Below the pieces are notes generated by a model. That model was not told the DNA's origin and did no database searches. It saw nothing but the letters and a program-made list of their open reading frames with translations. A DNA stretch of 64,000 nucleotides, from contig CAJTCR010000009.1 in the NCBI GenBank assembly GCA_910574915.1, forward strand, positions 52,260-116,259. The letters run 5' to 3'. Position numbers and translations under genes: made by a program. Every line of letters starts with the position of its first letter. Position 1 is the first letter of the stretch. The DNA comes from Eubacteriaceae bacterium. Its GTDB lineage: Bacteria > Bacillota > Clostridia > Lachnospirales > Lachnospiraceae. Positions 8,883-17,158 of the stretch are shown here, in pieces.

Positions 8883-10237
8883 TGGAACAAAAACAGACAG
8901 ACAAAAATCTGGAGAGGAAGATTCAGGAGGCTTTTCAGACAACGATACCAGAAACTGAGGTTCTGGACAAAAAATTGCAGGAGGCATACGAGCAGATTCA
9001 AAACGCAAAACGCAAAAAGAAGCCAAGGCTGCCGCTGGCAGTGAAATGCAGCACGGCTGCGGCAGTCCTGCTGCTTGCTATGGTCTATTGTGTAAAAAAT
9101 CCAGCATGGGCGGCAAAGCTGCCGTTTATCGGAGATATTTTCAACCAGTTGCAGGAACAGGTGCCTTATCCAGGAGACTACAGTAGCAGTGCAATTACGC
9201 TTCCAGACGTAAAAAAAGAACAAAAAGACGGCAGTCCTGCGCAGACAGATGCAGCAGATCAAAACGGTAGTGCAAAACGTGCAGATGAGACAGATCGAAG
9301 CAGTAGCGCAAAACGTGCAGATGCGACAGATCCGGGCGGCATAACGAATCATGCAGATGCATCAGAACAAAACAATACCGCAAAACGTGCAGACACGGCA
9401 GATCCATCGGATACGGCAAATGGCACAAACCGGATTACGTCTGACGGCGTTACCGTTACGCTTTCGGAAGTATCGTTTGACAATAAAGCGATGTACCTTG
9501 CCCTGCTGGTGCAGAATGAAAAAGGGTTTGCGCAAAATCTGTTTGACGAGCTGGAGCTGGGATTTGAGTGCTGGGTAACGATGTACAAAAAGGACGGAAG
9601 CAAAGAAGAGTTTAACGATGTGGACGGGACTTACCTTGCGTATCACGCACAGGGGGAATATCTGGATGCACATACGTTCCGGGGACTGGCACAGTTTACA
9701 AATACAAAGCTGGATCTGTCCAAATATACGTCGTGCGAGATTACGTTTACGGATTTTTGGCAGAGGCTGGCGACAGGCAAGGAAAAAAAGGCGAATATCC
9801 CGGTTACGGGGGAAGAGGTTACGATCGTCGATCATGATATCGTACATTTTAAAGGAAACTGGAGCTTTCAGCTAGATGTGAACCTTACCAAAGACACCGC
9901 ACAGGAAGTGATAATACGAGAAGCCAATGACCAGGGCGTCGGCATAGAAAAAGTAGTTAAGACAAAGTATGAGATCTATGCTGTCCCGATCCTGCCAGAA
10001 GGAGCGAACGAATATGATTACTTTATTACGATGTGGGATGCGGACGGAAAGCCGCTGGACGATCATGGGCATTCCGGCGGAAAGAACATTTATGGCAGGG
10101 ATGTTTCCGAAATCACCGTCTATGTCTTATGGTGGGAGGACTTTTTTGACAGCAAGGGGGAAAATACCTATTTGCAGCCAAAAAAAGCGCTCTATCAGAC
10201 AAAAGTGAAATTTCAGGATGAAACCGGGAATGATTAA
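8882..10237 (+). CDS. Membrane anti-sigma-like protein with DUF4179-type layout
   Basis: Probable regulator of the preceding sigma factor, 451 residues from the ATG that overlaps the sigma stop codon (GGAGAGGAG eight bases upstream; an in-frame GTG three codons earlier overlaps that site and is rejected). Residues 1-50 are cytoplasmic and charged, 52-70 are a membrane helix (AAAVLLLAMVYCV), and the rest is outside. A low-complexity linker of five 12-residue repeats, rich in AD, AKR and TD, spans about 122-181. The outer part (about 185-450) looks like the beta-rich DUF4179/DUF5643 region of such proteins. No protease site or ligand pocket can be read. A second gene pair of the same design exists at 52.4-54.0 kb on the other strand. 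Confidence 0.75.
   Translation: MEQKQTDKNLERKIQEAFQTTIPETEVLDKKLQEAYEQIQNAKRKKKPRLPLAVKCSTAAAVLLLAMVYCVKNPAWAAKLPFIGDIFNQLQEQVPYPGDYSSSAITLPDVKKEQKDGSPAQTDAADQNGSAKRADETDRSSSAKRADATDPGGITNHADASEQNNTAKRADTADPSDTANGTNRITSDGVTVTLSEVSFDNKAMYLALLVQNEKGFAQNLFDELELGFECWVTMYKKDGSKEEFNDVDGTYLAYHAQGEYLDAHTFRGLAQFTNTKLDLSKYTSCEITFTDFWQRLATGKEKKANIPVTGEEVTIVDHDIVHFKGNWSFQLDVNLTKDTAQEVIIREANDQGVGIEKVVKTKYEIYAVPILPEGANEYDYFITMWDADGKPLDDHGHSGGKNIYGRDVSEITVYVLWWEDFFDSKGENTYLQPKKALYQTKVKFQDETGND
9245..9424 (+). repeat. Five tandem 36-bp units inside the anti-sigma gene
   Basis: Five imperfect 36-bp units in exact register encode five 12-residue repeats of the type ADxTDxxxSAKR. Unit length is a multiple of three, so gain or loss of units would keep the frame and only change the length of the extracellular linker. 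Confidence 0.85.
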
Positions 10238-10250
10238 TGGCGAATTCCAC

Positions 10251-10279
10251 TTGTTTCTTTGCATAAAAGCAGATATACT
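10251..10279 (+). promoter_or_regulatory. Putative cutC promoter
   Basis: TTGTTT and TATACT with a 17-base spacer. Transcription would begin near 10286, so the stem-loop that follows would be in the leader. Confidence 0.45.
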
Positions 10280-10290
10280 GTAAGAAACGA

Positions 10291-10335
10291 AAGGGCTGCC
10301 GCCGGAAATTGCGGTGTAAGACGCGGCAGTCCCTT
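10291..10335 (+). promoter_or_regulatory. Leader stem-loop before cutC
   Basis: A 12-13 bp stem (AAGGGCTGCCGC with GCGGCAGTCCCTT, one bulged base) closes about six bases before the GGAAAGGAG ribosome site. It lacks a T-run, so a terminator role is unlikely; a structural leader element is possible. Confidence 0.4.
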
Positions 10336-10358
10336 AAAAAGGAAAGGAGCGGGTGGTG

Positions 10359-11138
10359 ATGCAGCAGTATTTGCTGGAATGCTGTGTGGACAGCGTGGAA
10401 TCCGCGCTGGCTGCGGCTAGGGGAGGTGCTGACCGGCTGGAGCTTTGCGCTTCGCTGATACTGGGCGGCACGTCGCCGGGGCTTGCGATGTTTGAACAGG
10501 TCAGAGCACATTGCAGCCTGCCGGTGCGTGTGCTTTTGCGGCCGCGGTTTGGGGATTTTTTATATTCGGATTATGAGTTTTTGATTTTGCAAAGGGAGGT
10601 GGAGCAGTTTCGGTCGGCAGGTGCAGAGGGGATTGTGATCGGCTGCCTGGATCGAGACGGCGGTATCGACCTGGCACAGATGGAAAGGCTGATGGAGCTT
10701 GCAGGCAGTATGAAGGTGACGCTGCACCGTGCATTTGATGTGTGCAAAGATCCGATGCAGGCATATAAACAGGCAAAAGCGCTTGGGATCGATACGATCC
10801 TGACATCTGGCCAAAAGAGTAGCTGTATGGAGGGTTTGGAGCTGCTAAAGGAGCTTAGCGCCTTGCAGCGGCAGACAGGCGGTCCGCAGATTATGGCGGG
10901 GGCTGGCATGACGCCGGAGCGGATCACCGTATTTTGCCGCGAGACGGACATTACGGCATATCATTTGTCAGCCAAAAAGCTTATGGACAGCGGTATGCGC
11001 TACCGCAAAGAGGGTGTACCGATGGGGTTTTCTGTGATGAGTGAATACAGTATATTGCGAACCGACGAGGAGATTGTGGCACAGGCAAGACGTAAGCTGG
11101 ATCTTGAAAGCTCTTTACAAACGCGCACGGGGCATTGA
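10359..11138 (+). CDS. cutC: Copper homeostasis protein CutC
   Basis: CutC-family TIM-barrel protein of the cytoplasm, 259 residues. The family signature is clear at the N-terminus: LLECCVDSVESALAAARGGA, then RLELCASLILGGTSP and VLLRPRFGDFLYSDYEF. The ATG is chosen over two upstream in-frame GTG codons because GGAAAGGAG is nine bases from it and too near the others. The family name comes from copper phenotypes in E. coli, but the true biochemical role is unsettled, so a copper function here is only by family. It has its own promoter and a stem-loop leader; neighbours give no functional hint. Confidence 0.92.
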   Translation: MQQYLLECCVDSVESALAAARGGADRLELCASLILGGTSPGLAMFEQVRAHCSLPVRVLLRPRFGDFLYSDYEFLILQREVEQFRSAGAEGIVIGCLDRDGGIDLAQMERLMELAGSMKVTLHRAFDVCKDPMQAYKQAKALGIDTILTSGQKSSCMEGLELLKELSALQRQTGGPQIMAGAGMTPERITVFCRETDITAYHLSAKKLMDSGMRYRKEGVPMGFSVMSEYSILRTDEEIVAQARRKLDLESSLQTRTGH

Positions 11139-11163
11139 CAGCAGCCGCCTGAAATGCTATTCT
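11135..11163 (+). promoter_or_regulatory. Putative promoter of the chemoreceptor gene
   Basis: A perfect TTGACA overlaps the cutC stop codon; 17 bases later stands TATTCT. The distance to the gene start is about 50 bases. Confidence 0.45.
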
Positions 11164-11211
11164 TATTTTAGACGAATGGAACGGCGATAGTTCTAAAACA
11201 GGAGGCTGAAG

Positions 11212-13236
11212 ATGAAAAAGAAAAAGCAGAATCGAAAAGTGCCGGAAACAGGGAAAAAGCAGCAGGGGCAGACGCTGCAAAAACATCTGGTTTCCCAGGT
11301 TACGCGCCTGTTTCTGATGGTAGTCATTGCACTGATTGTTGTGTCAGGGGCGTTTTTGTATTTCAGCAATTTGAACACACTGCATGATATGGCAAAAGTA
11401 GCGCTGAGCTCGACGTCATCCGCAGTAGAGCAGGCGTTACATACACTGGAAGTAAATGCTATGAACGTAGCTTCTTTGGAGACGATTCGCGATACGGCGG
11501 CAACGAAGGAAGAAAAGCTTCATGCAATGGACGGTGTGCGTGAACAAAACAATTATGACGAAGTCGGATTTGTGGAATTGAACGGGCAGGGTTATTCCAA
11601 TTATGGGGAATTTGATTTTAACGACCAGCTCCATTTTCAGACGGCATCCAAAGGGGAAGTTTTTGTAGGGGAGCCGATCATAAACCGCTTAAACGGCGAT
11701 ATTATTATTATCTCAGGCGCGCCTGTTTACGATCATGAAAAGATCATCGGCACCGTATATATTGTAGACCTGGTAGCTTCTGTCAATGAAAAGATCGGGG
11801 AAATTACATTCGGAAAAACAGGCTACGCTTATATTGTAAACAAGGAAGGGACTGTTATTTTCCATAAAGACGAACAGCAGATCGCGGATCAGACAAATGC
11901 GATTGCCAAACAGGAGACGGACAGAAAATATAAATCGCTGGCAAAAGCAACGAAAAAAATACTGTCGAGTACACAGCAGGGTACGACGACTTACCGGTAT
12001 AACGGCAAAAGCAGGTTCGCGGCATACTGTCCGGTCAAAGGCCATGATGACTGGCGCCTGATTATGACTGCGCCAAACAGCGAATTTACATCGATTGTCG
12101 TGATTTCGCTGCTTGTCAACAGTGCGATCGGCATTTTTCTATTGCTTTTTAATATCGTATTGATGAAACGGCAGATTAAAGAGATTATCCATCCGGTCGA
12201 CCTTGTTACAAAACGTCTCGTAAAACTTGCCAAAGGAGATTTGCAGACGCCTGTGGAGGTCATTCATACAGGAGACGAGCTTGCGGTACTTTCCAAAAAC
12301 CTGGATGAGACGATTCGCAGCCTGAACTTATATATTTCGGATATTACAAGGGTGCTGGCACAGCTATCTGACGGAAATCTGGACATCCAGACAGAGGCAA
12401 GCTTTGCAGGAGATTTTGTAAGCTTAAAAGAATCCATCGATACGATTGTCACCTCCTTAAATGAAACAATGATGCAGATGAACAGTGCGGCTGACCTTGT
12501 AGCAGACCATTCAGACGGTTCTTCACAGGGTGCAAAGAACCTGGCGGACAGCACGACCGACCAGGCAAGCGTACTCGAAGAGCTGACGGCAAGCATTACA
12601 AGCGTTTCTGACCAGGTAAGGCTGACCGCGGACAACGCAGTCAAGGCAAACAAACGTTCCCTGGAAGCAGAGCAAAACGTAGCAGTCTGCAACGAGCAGA
12701 TGCAGTCTATGATCCAGGCAATGGCGGATATCAAGGCTGGCTCTTCAAAGATCAGTGACATTATTAAAAATATCGAAGATATTGCCGAGCAGACAAACCT
12801 GCTGTCCTTAAACGCGGCGATTGAAGCGGCTCGCGCAGGAGAAGCAGGAAGGGGCTTTTCGGTTGTAGCAGAGGAAGTAAGAAGCCTGGCTGAAGAGAGT
12901 GCAAAAGCTGCGCAGAATACGGCAAGGCTGATTACCAAATCGATAGAAACAGTAGAAAACGGAACGAGCATCGTCAATGAGACAGCCGAATCACTCGCGC
13001 AGGTCGTAAACAACACGAGTGAGATTACGAGTATTATTTCTGAAATCGCGGATGCCGCAAGAGAACAGGCGGCAGCCATTGACCAGATTAATACCGGATT
13101 TGAGCAGATGTCCGACGCGGTAACGACCAATTCCATGACGGCACAGGAAAGTGCGTCGTCCAGTGAAGAGCTCGCGGCGCAGGCGCAGAACTTAAAAGGG
13201 CTGATCGGAAGGTTTTCGTTAAAAGAACATGAATAA
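11212..13236 (+). CDS. Methyl-accepting chemotaxis protein
   Basis: Transmembrane chemoreceptor, 674 residues, ATG preceded by AGGAGG. A basic N-terminus is followed by a membrane helix at about 38-58, an extracellular double-Cache type sensor region to about 293 (segments like [15 protein letters not shown] and [17 protein letters not shown] are characteristic of Cache folds), a second helix near 294-316, HAMP, and a long coiled-coil signalling domain. The conserved receptor tip is seen as [20 protein letters not shown]. No che or flagellar genes occur in the window, so partner proteins are elsewhere. The ligand cannot be predicted. Confidence 0.95.
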   Translation: MKKKKQNRKVPETGKKQQGQTLQKHLVSQVTRLFLMVVIALIVVSGAFLYFSNLNTLHDMAKVALSSTSSAVEQALHTLEVNAMNVASLETIRDTAATKEEKLHAMDGVREQNNYDEVGFVELNGQGYSNYGEFDFNDQLHFQTASKGEVFVGEPIINRLNGDIIIISGAPVYDHEKIIGTVYIVDLVASVNEKIGEITFGKTGYAYIVNKEGTVIFHKDEQQIADQTNAIAKQETDRKYKSLAKATKKILSSTQQGTTTYRYNGKSRFAAYCPVKGHDDWRLIMTAPNSEFTSIVVISLLVNSAIGIFLLLFNIVLMKRQIKEIIHPVDLVTKRLVKLAKGDLQTPVEVIHTGDELAVLSKNLDETIRSLNLYISDITRVLAQLSDGNLDIQTEASFAGDFVSLKESIDTIVTSLNETMMQMNSAADLVADHSDGSSQGAKNLADSTTDQASVLEELTASITSVSDQVRLTADNAVKANKRSLEAEQNVAVCNEQMQSMIQAMADIKAGSSKISDIIKNIEDIAEQTNLLSLNAAIEAARAGEAGRGFSVVAEEVRSLAEESAKAAQNTARLITKSIETVENGTSIVNETAESLAQVVNNTSEITSIISEIADAAREQAAAIDQINTGFEQMSDAVTTNSMTAQESASSSEELAAQAQNLKGLIGRFSLKEHE

Positions 13237-13336
13237 AATGGCATGATTTTGCCGGCATTGTGTGGAGGTTCCATGCGGTGCCGGCTCGTTTTGCAACAGG
13301 TTGGATGGAGTACTGGGCGTTATAGGTGGATATAAT

Positions 13337-14296
13337 ATGTATAAAAACAGCAAAATCAGTTTTGATACGAGGAAGTATGATGTGGATGAAGCGTTTCGGC
13401 GGTATCAAAGCGGCATTCTGATTTTTTATAAAAAAAGAAGTATTGCAGGAAAGCGAAGAAGTAAAGTGACGCGGGAAGTACTAGAGGCTTTATTAAAAGG
13501 AATTCCTTTACCACCTGTATATACTTCGGAATTGCAGACGGGAGAGCTGCTTGTATTAGATAAAAGTGACAGGCTTAGATTTTTAATGGAATTTTTAGAG
13601 TTCGCCTATGGAAAGGATCAAACAGAATCTAAAACCGTACAATCAAAATATTTCGCAGAAATCAAAGACATGTATTCGGACTGGATCAATGATATTTTTT
13701 ATGCGCCGATTGTTTTGCATGTGATAGACTATATCAATCCAAAATATGTGCATATGCAGGTAGGCGCGTTTATCGAAGAATGGTCGGTTACACAGGAGCA
13801 AAGCGTACGGAATGTGCTGTATCAAAAAGCAGGAGCGCAGGCTTTGGAAAGGATGTTAGAGGATATTCATGATTCACCAAGGTCGGTGCTTATGGTACAG
13901 TATCAGTTTCTTTATTTTATGATGGTTATTTTTATGACATATGAAGTGTTCGATTATGCAGTATATCGAAATGCGGATAAATTTCAACTATTAGAGGAAA
14001 CGATGCATTTATTGCAAAATGATTCTGGGAAACATGTAAGAAATTTATGTGAAAAATTTAAGATCCTATATGCTTTATTCAATGAAAGAAAAATTGGGAA
14101 TAGATGGGTTTTACAGCTTTCGCCAGAACTCACAACAAAATATATCTGTTTTATGGGAGCATGGCAGAACATTAGGGGGAATAATTTTGAGGAAGTTTAT
14201 GAAAATAAAAAAATAAAAACACTTATTATGGATTGTGATATGGGTTTTCAGGGTATCAGCAAATTATTGGAGTATTTTAGAGAGGGACATCTATGA
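13337..14296 (+). CDS. Divergent DUF262 (GmrSD/DndB-like) protein
   Basis: First gene of an A/T-rich three-gene operon, 319 residues. The N-terminal part has the DUF262 pattern: a helix ending in ALLKGIPLPPVYTSE (54-64) followed by the strand and loop LVLDKSDRLRFL. In typical DUF262 proteins this loop reads DGQQR and is needed for nucleotide handling; here it is DKSDR (75-79), so the motif is degenerate. There is no HNH or DUF1524 nuclease domain at the C-terminus. The start at MYKNSK is chosen for the TAGGTGG site; an earlier in-frame ATG has none. It overlaps the next gene by four bases (ATGA). DUF262 proteins occur widely in phage-defence loci, which suggests a sensor or adaptor role; this is inference. 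Confidence 0.7.
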   Translation: MYKNSKISFDTRKYDVDEAFRRYQSGILIFYKKRSIAGKRRSKVTREVLEALLKGIPLPPVYTSELQTGELLVLDKSDRLRFLMEFLEFAYGKDQTESKTVQSKYFAEIKDMYSDWINDIFYAPIVLHVIDYINPKYVHMQVGAFIEEWSVTQEQSVRNVLYQKAGAQALERMLEDIHDSPRSVLMVQYQFLYFMMVIFMTYEVFDYAVYRNADKFQLLEETMHLLQNDSGKHVRNLCEKFKILYALFNERKIGNRWVLQLSPELTTKYICFMGAWQNIRGNNFEEVYENKKIKTLIMDCDMGFQGISKLLEYFREGHL

Positions 14297-15324
14297 TAAA
14301 TAAGCTACAGATAACAGGATTCAAATGCTTTGACCATGTGGAATTAGAGCTGAGAAATTTTACATTGTTAGCTGGCAGGAATTCGGTTGGAAAGACATCC
14401 GTCATACAGTCGGTTTTTACAATGCTGCAAAATGGGAAACAGCCGTTTCGTGGGGAATATATGAATATTGGAAAAATGGGGGAGCTGCAAAATACCATTA
14501 CAGGGAGCAGGGAAATTATAATTAAGATGCAGTATGAGTGGCGCGGCAGGAAAAAGGACAGGGCAAAGAGGATGTTCCAAAATCAAGTGATTGAGGAGGG
14601 AGATACAAAAGATAAAATAAATGTAATTTATTGCTCAGCAGATCGAATCGGAGTAAATGACACATATGAGAAATATTTGGGGGATCATATTACAATAGGG
14701 AAGAATTGTGAATATGTATTTCATTATCTGGTTGCGCATGACGAGGATGTATTAGATATTGAAAAAGATTTTATTTATGATACAGCATCCAAGCTGACTT
14801 TTGGCGGACAGGTAGATTATTGGCTGAATAAAATTATGGGATTTCGGGTAAAGGCAAGAGAAATTGAAAAGACCGAATTTATTCAGGTATTGTACGCAAA
14901 TGAGCAGGTGGCATTTGAAATGCGTCCGAAAAATGTTGGAACAGGGGTAACCTATATTACAGAAATTATCATTGCTGCCCTGGCTTGTAAGGGTGGAGAT
15001 TTGCTAATTATAGAAAATCCTGAAATACATCTGCATCCATCCGGGCAGGCGAAGCTGGTTGAGTTTTTGGCGTTTCTGGCACAATGTGGCGTACAGGTCA
15101 TTGTAGAGACGCATAGTGACCATATTTATAATGGGATCAGGAAAAGTATCTGCCTTGATAGAATAGATCTTGAAAATGTAAGCATTTATTTCTTTCAAAA
15201 AGATGAACGAGGATGTGGCATTCCTGTCAGCATACCGATTGACAGTGAAGGAAAGGCACATGCAAATCCAGAAGGCTTGTTCGATCAGGTAAATAAGGAT
15301 TTGGATACGATCATAGGGTGGTAG
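14293..15324 (+). CDS. AAA family ATPase, DUF3696 type
   Basis: ABC/SMC-like AAA ATPase of 343 residues, second gene of the operon. Walker A is GRNSVGKT at 28-35. The Walker B region reads LLIIENPEIHLHP at about 237-249, with Glu241-Asn242 in place of the common Asp-Glu, as usual for OLD-like and DUF3696 ATPases. The H-loop THSDH follows near 275. The C-terminal segment (SEGKAHANPEGLFDQVNKDL) matches the pattern of DUF3696. There is no TOPRIM nuclease domain, so it would need a separate effector. Such ATPases are typical sensors or motors in defence operons. Its stop is two bases before the next gene. Confidence 0.85.
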   Translation: MINKLQITGFKCFDHVELELRNFTLLAGRNSVGKTSVIQSVFTMLQNGKQPFRGEYMNIGKMGELQNTITGSREIIIKMQYEWRGRKKDRAKRMFQNQVIEEGDTKDKINVIYCSADRIGVNDTYEKYLGDHITIGKNCEYVFHYLVAHDEDVLDIEKDFIYDTASKLTFGGQVDYWLNKIMGFRVKAREIEKTEFIQVLYANEQVAFEMRPKNVGTGVTYITEIIIAALACKGGDLLIIENPEIHLHPSGQAKLVEFLAFLAQCGVQVIVETHSDHIYNGIRKSICLDRIDLENVSIYFFQKDERGCGIPVSIPIDSEGKAHANPEGLFDQVNKDLDTIIGW

Positions 15325-15325
15325 A

Positions 15326-16180
15326 ATGGAATTTTTATTAAACGAAAGATCTTTATATGGACAGTTTCACAGTGCACAAGATTTTTTAGAGTCGTTAAAG
15401 CCGGTGATCCGGTGTATAAAAATTATTCATGATTGTTCCGATCTTGGTATTTATAAAATAACAAATTTTCATGATTGCAAAATTACTAAAGATCAAAATT
15501 TAGGCAATTTAAAACTAGGCGGCGTATCTGACGAACTGCTTCGTTTTAAATTGAGCCTGGACAGGGAAGTATATAAAGAACCGTACTGGGACAGGATGCC
15601 AGAGCACGATTTGTCACAGGATTTTATGTGGGAGGATGAAAATGTCTCTGCTACTTCCCTGGCGGAAGCGGCAGTGACCGGGAATTCACTGCTGTCGTTT
15701 CAGTCTGACCGGTTTAACGACCGTATGTTGACTTTAAATAACGATAAAATGACCTATCTGGTCGATTCCATACATACGCCGAAATATTTATTGGAACAAT
15801 ATTATGACAGCATCCATCCTGACCGAAAGCGGATACTGTTAATAAGATATGAAGGAACCAGGATTGATTTTAGTACGTTAGAAGACGAATATGGTGTCCT
15901 GATTTTGGAGAAAAATGAGTTTGCAGAATTGCTGTCAACATTAGATAAGTTTGTGCAACATGAATCGTGGGAAAGTATAGGACGGGATGATGGGCTGGAG
16001 TATAAGAAATACAGTCCGTCTTCTGTAAAAGAAAATTGGTTTCGGGGTGCCAGATATCAAGGAAAAACAATTATGAAATTTAGGTTCAGCAGAGTGCTGC
16101 GATGTTATGGTTATCGAAAAGGAGATAAATTCAGGGTTTTAAGATTTGAAAGGGATCACAAAATAAGCAATTATGGGTAA
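15326..16180 (+). CDS. Protein of unknown function, third gene of DUF262/AAA operon
   Basis: I do not recognise the family. The protein has 284 residues, is soluble, and has no signal or membrane helix. Features that look conserved by composition are an N-terminal LNERSLYGQF, an FKLSLDRE stretch followed by EPYW (85-88), SLAEA at 111-115 and SLLSF at 121-125. The C-terminal 40 residues are basic (RGARYQ, RFSRVLR, RFERDH). No confident nuclease motif is visible, although a variant nuclease or RNA/DNA-binding fold cannot be excluded. It begins two bases after the ATPase gene and ends eight bases inside the MoxR gene, so all three are co-transcribed. By elimination it is the candidate effector of the operon. 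Confidence 0.75.
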   Translation: MEFLLNERSLYGQFHSAQDFLESLKPVIRCIKIIHDCSDLGIYKITNFHDCKITKDQNLGNLKLGGVSDELLRFKLSLDREVYKEPYWDRMPEHDLSQDFMWEDENVSATSLAEAAVTGNSLLSFQSDRFNDRMLTLNNDKMTYLVDSIHTPKYLLEQYYDSIHPDRKRILLIRYEGTRIDFSTLEDEYGVLILEKNEFAELLSTLDKFVQHESWESIGRDDGLEYKKYSPSSVKENWFRGARYQGKTIMKFRFSRVLRCYGYRKGDKFRVLRFERDHKISNYG

Positions 16181-17135
16181 CATACAAAAATTACAGGAAA
16201 ATATACAAAAAGTCATCGTAGGCAAAAAACAAGTGACAGACCTTGTCTTAACGGCGCTGCTTGCCAATGGGCATGTGCTTTTGGAGGATGTGCCGGGCAC
16301 GGGAAAGACGCTTCTGGCTAAAACGCTTGCAAAGTCTGTCCAGGCAGAATTTGCCAGGATTCAGTTTACGCCTGACCTGCTGCCTTCGGATGTGACGGGG
16401 CTTAATTATTACAACCAGAAACAGGGGGAATTTATATTTCGCAAAGGCGCGGTATTTGCCAATATTGTGCTTGGCGACGAGATCAACCGGGCGACGCCGC
16501 GTACACAGTCCAGCCTGTTGGAGTGCATGGAGGAACGGCAGGTTACGGTCGACGGCACTACGCGGGCTGTCGGAGATCCGTTTTTTGTAATTGCCACGCA
16601 GAATCCGGTGGAAACAGCAGGGACGTTTCCGCTTCCCGAGGCACAGTTGGATCGGTTTTTGATGCATATTTTTATGGGGCTTCCCGATTCGCCTGCGCAG
16701 GAGCTGCATATTTTGCAGAGGTTTCAGCAGAATGACCCGCTGGCAGAAGTAAAGGCGGTTTTAAATATTGACCAGTTAAAGCAGATGCAGCAATCCTGCC
16801 GCCAGGTGTATGTGCAGCAATCGCTGCTGGAATATATGGTGGCGCTCGTGCAGGCAACGAGAGATCCGGCGAAAGTGCTGATGGGCGCAAGCCCCCGCGG
16901 AACGCTTGCCCTTTTGCGGGCGTCGCAGGCGTATGCATGGATACAGGGCAGGGACTATGTCGTGCCGGAGGATATAAAGGCGCTCGCGGTGCCGGTTTTG
17001 GCGCACCGCATTGTGCTGTCGAAGGGCGGTATGGACAGCGGCAGCAAACGCGAATTTGTTGCACAAGTGCTTTTGCAGACGGCTGTGCCAAGCGAAGACT
17101 GGCAGCAGCGGATAGGAGTCTGGAAAAAGAAATAG
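16173..17135 (+). CDS. MoxR-family AAA ATPase
   Basis: MoxR chaperone-type ATPase, 320 residues. Walker A is PGTGKT at 41-46, Walker B is VLGDEINRA (Asp102-Glu103), and sensor 1 is ATQNP; the lid region near ASPRGTLALLRASQA is typical. MoxR proteins usually work with DUF58 and VWA-domain partners encoded just downstream, but here the next gene is hflX, so the ATPase is an orphan at this site. Its start overlaps the third gene of the A/T-rich operon by eight bases and lacks a strong ribosome site, so translation may be coupled to it. Base composition returns to the background of the window within this gene. Confidence 0.9.
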   Translation: MGNIQKLQENIQKVIVGKKQVTDLVLTALLANGHVLLEDVPGTGKTLLAKTLAKSVQAEFARIQFTPDLLPSDVTGLNYYNQKQGEFIFRKGAVFANIVLGDEINRATPRTQSSLLECMEERQVTVDGTTRAVGDPFFVIATQNPVETAGTFPLPEAQLDRFLMHIFMGLPDSPAQELHILQRFQQNDPLAEVKAVLNIDQLKQMQQSCRQVYVQQSLLEYMVALVQATRDPAKVLMGASPRGTLALLRASQAYAWIQGRDYVVPEDIKALAVPVLAHRIVLSKGGMDSGSKREFVAQVLLQTAVPSEDWQQRIGVWKKK

Positions 17136-17158
17136 AAGAAAGCAAGGAGTAGCAAACT

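Noticed and set aside
9245..9424. Possible CRISPR array (five units of 36 bp)
   Set aside because: Units are contiguous without spacers, in frame inside a gene, and there are no cas genes.
10291..10335. Intrinsic terminator before cutC
   Set aside because: The stem is not followed by a T-run in either direction, so it is listed as a leader structure.
12264..13274. 336-residue open frame on the minus strand
   Set aside because: Lies wholly antisense to the signalling domain of the chemoreceptor and has the Ser/Ala/Leu-rich composition of a shadow frame; no ribosome site.
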